From: Fragilaria crotonensis
Taxonomy: Eukaryota > Bacillariophyta > Fragilariophyceae > Fragilariales > Fragilariaceae
Assembly (NCBI GenBank): GCA_022925895.1
Contig: JAKSYS010000351.1
Location: 1-62,696, forward strand
DNA length: 62,696 nt
Direction: 5' to 3'
Below, in pieces: positions 57,252 through 62,696 of this stretch. Each line of letters begins with the position of its first letter. Positions within the stretch are counted from its first letter, which is position 1. Both the position numbers and the translations under genes were made by a program. The notes under the pieces were generated by a model. The model was not told the DNA's origin. It worked only from the letters and a program-made list of their open reading frames with translations, and made no database searches.

Positions 57252-58176
57252 ATGCTCGGTCGATTCCTTCTCCTCCTCATCTCCCTCTCGGTCGCATCTG
57301 CGAGAGACAAGAGTCGTGGCTGTTATGATGTAAGTTACTACTGGAAGTTGAGTTCGATGCGCATAGGAATACACGGCAAGCACCTGTCGTTCGTTACTTT
57401 GAGCCAGTAGGAAGAACCCTTTTTAGTCACGAGTCGCAATATTGTGTACAGTGATGTGAGGTGTAGTATATGACGTACCGATACGAAATCTGACACTAAC
57501 GTATTTTCTGTCTCGTGCATCTCTTTCTCATCGACATGCCATGGAAACCTAAAACCGACTACTGTTGTACATTGATTAAAGTGGTCTGAACTGGGAGAAT
57601 GTGAAAAGAATCCCACGTACATGCTGTCAGAATGTGAGGACAGTTGTGCACGTCGCAAGGCCATGTTGGAGGAACAGAATGCTCGTTTGAATGGTATTAC
57701 ATCCTTCTTTGATCTTGAGGCGAATGATTTAGATGGCCATTTGTATTCCTTCTCACAATTAAAAGGCAAGGTGACAGTTGTAGCGAATGTGGCATCAGAA
57801 TGTGCCTTTGCCAATTCGGCATACAAGGGGTTGGTCCAACTGTGGTCGAGTGTGTCGCACGATAGTGTTGAAATTCTGGCCTTCCCCCTGCAATCAATTT
57901 GGTGACAGTGAACCGGGAAGTCGTGACGAGATTCGGGATTATGTCAAGTCCAAAGGTGTTGAATTTAAAATGATGGAAAAGATTGATGTTAATGGTCCCA
58001 ACACATCTCCCGTCTATCTGTTTCTCAAGAAACAGACGGATATGCCAGTGATTGCTTGGAATTTCGGAACGTACTTTGTGGTGGGACCCGATGGGACGGT
58101 GACGGAATACACGGGGGTGGCACCATTTCATTTGAAACCATATATTGACGAATTGCTGGGAAAGGAAGAACTGTAA
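57252..58176 (+). CDS. Secreted ShK-domain/glutathione peroxidase fusion, two exons, one frame change
   Basis: Exon 1 (57252-57329) encodes a signal peptide (LGRFLLLLISLSVASA) and DKSRGCYD. A 252-nt intron (57330-57581, GTAAGT donor) leads to WSELGECEKNPTYMLSECED with SCARR: together a ShK-type six-cysteine module (the C..W...GEC..NP.YM...C..SC pattern found in algal and nematode secreted enzymes). The peroxidase follows: FDLEANDLDGH, NVASECAFANSAYKGL with Cys at the peroxidatic position (not selenocysteine, no TGA there), a Gln-containing FPxNQFG-type loop, EPGSRDEI, and the WNFGTYFVV Trp-Asn site. At 57884-57893 a run of five C shifts the frame inside that loop; the conserved reading resumes one base on. 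Likely lumenal or extracellular peroxide reduction. Confidence 0.85.
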
Positions 58177-58368
58177 TGCAATGTTTTATTCACAGGAAAC
58201 CAACGAGCAAACAGGCAGGCAGGCATGCAAAACGTGCCCCTGAATAGAACTTTGACCGCTATCAGATTGTATAAAGTATTGTAAAGAGTAGTAGAGTAAC
58301 ATTGAGCTAAAAATAATACTAGGCCCGTTCCAACCGCAATGAACAAACAACAATAACAACAACAGCAT

Positions 58369-59620
58369 TTACTTGCATTCCGCCAAGCGTCGTGAGAACA
58401 ATTCATTGGCAAAGTCATACAATTCCATATCAAAGCGACATGCATGTTTCAATTTGTCACGCGATTTGGGATCGGACAGGTACCGCGTGGTAGTTGGGTC
58501 CAATGGACTTTCTTTTCGACGGGGTGGTAAAACTGTCGGTGGTGCAGGCAGATAGGAGGGTAGGATTCGCGATGCCAGTTGGAGGGGATTCTTCGAATCG
58601 TTCGGTTATTCCGACAACTGCCAAATGGTCGACCAGCGTTTGTTTGGCGAATTCCAATGCCAATTCCGAATCTCCTCGATCGCAGTCAGTTCCACACAAG
58701 AGTTGAGTTTGGAGGTTGCACCATTTTGAAAAATCATTGACAATGGGACAAGTTTCCGATTGCCAACATTCATCCCAAGTCAAATTGCCTCGCTGTTTCA
58801 CAAAGTCACGTCTCCACGGTTCTTGACGTGCGGCATACCGATCATAATGATACATGCTGGCCAATCGTTCTTCGGGATGTCGAATCATGGTAAATTGTGC
58901 AATCCGCAACGGTGCTTGTGGGTATTTGCGATTGTACAAATCTAGAATCCAATCGGGTAGGATCGACCTCCCGGTTGTTGTCGTCGTCGATGATGTGGTG
59001 TTTGGATAAAAGCGAGGTGCCAAAGTTTCAAAATCAAAGTATCCCATGTGTCCCTCAAATAATGTTTTGGTGTGGGGTGTGTATAGAACATGGTGCGAAG
59101 CGCGTTTGTAATAGTCATGAAATCGCTGACGGCGCAGAGTGGGATCATGATATCCTTGAAGCATATTTTTTCCTCCTGGTCCTGCTATTGTACCTGTAAT
59201 TGGCAAGGATGATACCACATCTTCCAATTCACCAACGTCCACCACAGTAGTATATGGTCTAAAGACTTCCAAGAGACTGGTGGAAGCTGTCTTGGGGATT
59301 CTCAAAAATACCAGTCGATCAACATTGATGCAGCAACTGCTTGCATCGGAATCAGCGCAGTGGTCAATCCCAGTGATGACATCGTTATTCCGTCTCCAGT
59401 ATGCGATCCATTTGGGCATTGTGATTGGATTGAATAGTGTCAGAATGGGAAAGTATACAAGCAATGCTCCAACCATGAGGAGAAGTCGGTTCTTTTCTGC
59501 GCCCTTGGCATTGACCTTGGCATTCGTTTTGACATTTGTCTTTTGGTCGCGACTTGTAGGAGTGAGCGACGGCGACTTGTCCTTCTGTTTGCGTTGCCGT
59601 AGCTGTTGTGATTGGGCCAT
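58369..59620 (-). CDS. Golgi-type carbohydrate sulfotransferase (HS2ST-like), one frame change
   Basis: Type-II membrane protein: a basic, Lys-rich cytosolic tail, one anchor (LLLMVGALLVYFPILTLF) and a lumenal sulfotransferase domain. The 5'-phosphosulfate loop is LVFLRIPKTASTSLLEVF and the 3'-phosphate site IAQFTMIRHPEERLASMYHY; both match heparan-sulfate 2-O-sulfotransferase-like enzymes, which use PAPS as donor. Cysteines in CWQSETCPIV and LLCGTDCD are probably disulphide-linked. At about 58589 a CCCC run changes the frame after TERFEES; the other frame then runs 70 codons through SRDKLKHACRFDMELYDFAN to the TAA at 58369, which looks like the genuine C terminus. Convergent with the peroxidase gene, 192 bp between stops. 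Acceptor glycan unknown. Confidence 0.82.
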
Positions 59621-60499
59621 GGTAGGTTGATCCGTTTTAATTTGCAGATGTGAGTGTCTTTGGTTTCCGTGTTGTACTCAACAGAACGTCCTGTTTTGTC
59701 CTGTTGCACCTGTTTCACAAACTGAACTGAAGTATGCTACAGCTCGAGCACTCTCACAAGTGCAAAAACACCTTGAAAGGATGTGAGGTTCGGAGGGATC
59801 CAAGGTTCAGTGGCAGGATGTATCACAATCACAACAATGCACAATTCACAAGTGTGGTGGCAGTGAGACATGATACGATTTCCGTCGACCCGGCGGTTTC
59901 AATTGGGTATTCTGGGCGACGTGCTGGCGGCTGGCGGATCACTGAGCATGGCGAGTACAGTAGTACAACCTTGTACTACAGTACTCGTTAAGATACTTAG
60001 GCTGTTGGGAGTTAAAGTACTATGGCGAATAAGAGAAGTTTGGATTATACGCCGTGCATAGTTAAATACGGATAGTAATATAAACTCATGTATCATGTGT
60101 ATCTTGGTTGCACAGTACTGGAGTGTTCAGTACTTTTCCTTGTAGGAGTGCGCTGTACTTAGAACGCAGAGTTAGTCGACCGTTATCATGATGCGATGAA
60201 TGAACAGAAACGAATTCAGTTCTATGTGTACGTCCTTCAGGACTCCTATGATAGTATGTAGCCATAATAAGCATGTACATGATTTTTACCGGTTCGGTCT
60301 CTCCTGCACGACAACGACAAAAACTCATAGGGTGGAGGGTTGCACATACGCGTATGAATACAAGAGATGAACTCCATTTATCAATCTGCGTGCTGGCCGC
60401 TTCGTACTACATACCTCACCATTTTGATTCTGCCAAAAACAAGAACGTACTTCAAAGCGAACGCTATTGCTGTTCGTCATATAATCAGATATACAAAGA
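59621..60499. other. Divergent intergenic region
   Basis: Between the sulfotransferase and the K+ channel, both starting outward. GTAC motifs lie at 59955-59990 and 60113-60135. No gene recognised. Confidence 0.35.
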
Positions 60500-62696
60500 A
60501 TGATGGTTGCACAGAATGAAACTTCTTCCAATGATGATGATCCACATTGGAAAGGCAACAGCAGTCCTCATCGTAGAATAAAGAATGCTGAACGTGATTC
60601 TAGTCCTTCCGTAGAAATGGTACCAAGTCGTACTACAACGCCGGGACAGGAGTCACGAATCCCACACGATGAAGCATGTGGTGGGTCAGGCTCGGTCAGT
60701 CGGAAGCGACACAATCAACGACAACCAATACAATAACAACATCACCAATCACGACGGAACAGCAACAACAACGAACGTCTCGTAAATTGAAAGCGAAACT
60801 GGAACGAAAACGTTCACCGTATTGGTCATCGGAAGAAGAGTCATCATCCGCGGCATCAAGGCCTGACACTGGATCGAGTTCGTCGGATGATACGAATGAA
60901 CAACAAACGAAACAACAACTGCATCAGCATCACATGCACAAGGGTAACTCTCGCAATGGTCGTTACAATCGCGTTTCAGTCCGAGCCCCGCCACGATTCA
61001 ATCCTCCCATTGGACAAGAAATATTCAACGATGATGATGATTCTTCTTCAGTCCTCGAGGACGACAACAGCGACCGCAAGTTACCCAAATTGCCCGACCT
61101 ATTCTTCTCCCAAAAGAAAAAGGTGGTGAGAAACCCACTACCGCCTTGCCACTGTCCTCCGCCGATATTGAAATATGTCAACGATTGGATTTGGAATATG
61201 AGCGGGCACTGGAAGAACGAGAAATCGGATACAATGCTCGTTACCAATCAGTCCGACAATCAGCAGCGTTCATTATGATATTCATGGTGTTTTACCTAGC
61301 CTGTGGAACGGCATTTTTCACACAACAAGCCGGATGGGACTTTCACGATGCACTGTTTTTCTGCATTTATACCATGACCACGGTGGGATACGGTCTCAAC
61401 GACAATATTCCGAATCGGGATGTTTTTCTCGTCTTCATCATGGCTTTTATTTTTACTGGCATTGCCACCCTCACCATTATGGTGGCGCAAGTCTATCAAT
61501 GCATCGCTCTTGAGGCAACGAGAGCACAGCATGCGAGAGATCGGGCAGAAATGTCGCGGAAAGGACGCGTTGTCATCTCTCGCCGAATTGAGCGTGCTTC
61601 ATCCAGTTCGATCATGATGCAGCAACTGGATGCCGCATCCCAAGAGAAATTTTGGGATTCTGGAGTTCGATTATTGGAGCGCACTAAGGTGTACTTTCGG
61701 GATTCCGAAATCGGCAGGGGTCTGTCAATTATGTTTCCGTTCGCTGGATTGATTGTTATTGGTGCAGCTGTCGTAGGTCCAATGGAAGGATGGACCGTGA
61801 TTGAGAGTTTATATTTCGCTTGTGTATCGCTGACTACAGTTGGATACGGTCTCTATGTTCCAAAAAATCCAATCGCAATCTACTTTTGCATAATATGGTT
61901 GCCCTTTTCCGTTGGTTTCATGTCGTTGTACCTCAGCAACGTCGCATCTTTTTACATCCGTTTAAGTGATCGTAACATTCGTCGCCTCGAAAAACAAATG
62001 CGGCGTCGTATTAAGCGCGCCAAACAAGAGGCAGAGATGAGCCGAATGCGATCCAAGAGCGCTCAAATGGGAAGCAACGACTCCCCAGATAAACCTCCGA
62101 GCCATCAGAAGCAAGGGAAGGGATTCGAAATCTTATCCGCCGATGATAATGAGGCACAGCTCGTTGGAACATCTGCAGCAGAGTTGGGCGAGATGCGACG
62201 CAGTCAAATACTGTCAAATAGCACCTTGTCATTCAAGGATGGTGATCGCATCCCTGGAGGGCACACGATGCAAACCATGCGCGATATCATCCGAACGGTG
62301 AAGCACAATCTGGACGTGAATCCGCTGGACCATGCGAGTGCTCTGGGGGAGAGCACCAATCAATCTCGCCTTTCACGCGAATCAGAATTCATGTCCATTC
62401 ATTCATCTGTGGAATTCGCCACACTGTCTCCGCACAAAAGCGATGTTGTGCAACACAAACCAACATTTGCCCTCCGAGTTTTGGTTCAAGAGAGATTTGC
62501 AGAAATCATCGCCACTGATATTGCTGGATTCCAGTCACACATTGAAATCAAGGAGAATACACTCAGTGTCACAATCAATACGCTCAAGGACGCCGCTGAC
62601 AAGTGGATGGTGCCTCGACGTGCTCGGAAAGCATTTCGATCCGTGGCTTTTGAAGCGCTCTATTTTGTTGGCGAACATGGCTTGATTACAAGAGGG
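60500..62696 (+). CDS. Two-pore-domain potassium channel, cut by right edge, frame-disrupted N-terminal part
   Basis: Tandem-pore (TPK-like) channel: two M1-P-M2 units. Unit 1 spans IMIFMVFYLACGTAFF, pore helix ALFFCIYTMTTVGYGL and VFLVFIMAFIFTGIATLTIM (61270-61500); unit 2 spans SIMFPFAGLIVIGAAVVG, YFACVSLTTVGYGL and FCIIWLPFSVGFMSLYL (61720-61950). Both filters read TVGYGL, with Leu where most K+ channels have Asp. The N-terminal 200 residues are disordered (Gln/Ser/Asp-rich) and spread over three frames, with changes near 60700 and at the A5 run 61116-61121; from 61122 one frame is open to the end. A basic coiled segment (RRLEKQMRRRIKRAKQEAEM) and a C-terminal domain (EIIATDIAGFQSHIEIKENT) follow. 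No EF-hand is visible before the cut. Confidence 0.82.

Noticed and set aside
57338..57826. Leftward 162-codon frame across the GPx intron and exon
   Set aside because: Shadow of the conserved rightward peroxidase domain.
1..62696. tRNA, rRNA and CRISPR arrays
   Set aside because: No paired A/B-box tRNA signals, no rRNA-like blocks and no regularly spaced repeats were seen; GTAC clusters are irregular and palindromic.

Overview
The window looks like nuclear DNA of a diatom, probably a pennate one. This is inferred from short GT-AG introns (about 53-84 nt in most genes), a DUF6824-type regulator, a FAIM-like diatom protein, a secreted ShK-domain/peroxidase fusion, a patatin with an ASAFAP-like plastid leader, and a diatom-type Copia retrotransposon. 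No rRNA, tRNA or CRISPR was seen.

Host genes, left to right: CPSF2-like cleavage/polyadenylation subunit (1-678, partial); prolyl-4-hydroxylase-like oxygenase (1057-1921); six-TM protein (1923-3157); unknown low-complexity ORF (3617-4315); TMEM45/DUF716 protein (5291-6193); FAIM-like protein (6415-7857); BUD23 rRNA methyltransferase (8934-9903); DUF6824 protein (10839-11831); patatin-like lipase (24913-26001); class-III aminotransferase/Mpo1-like fusion (34044-36550); SGNH hydrolase (38338-39600); unknown gene (39760-40701); GT92-like glycosyltransferase (51564-53459); ShKT-glutathione peroxidase fusion (57252-58176); sulfotransferase (58369-59620); two-pore K+ channel (60500 to the right edge).

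Mobile DNA fills most of the middle. An 11.6-kb DNA transposon (12861-24454) with 28-bp terminal inverted repeats carries a C2H2 plus DDE/CxxC transposase, a giant opposing polyprotein (GNAT-like, Ulp1-like C48 protease, coiled coil, papain-like peptidase) and a multi-exon third gene. This is the best candidate for an undescribed system. A Copia LTR element (26805-34021) has two 400-bp LTRs differing at only two positions but a dead polyprotein. A decayed DDE transposase (42431-45611) has lost its catalytic Glu. A second CxxC/DDE element (46056-50594) pairs a transposase with a convergent accessory ORF. A 581-bp TIR element has a truncated inverted copy 3.7 kb away, and a 1.4-kb block is almost free of CpG.

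Intergenic spaces are packed with GTAC-centred palindromes. Many conserved genes are broken by one-base changes, often in homopolymer runs, so assembly error and real decay must be separated before calling pseudogenes. The host genes do not form one pathway.
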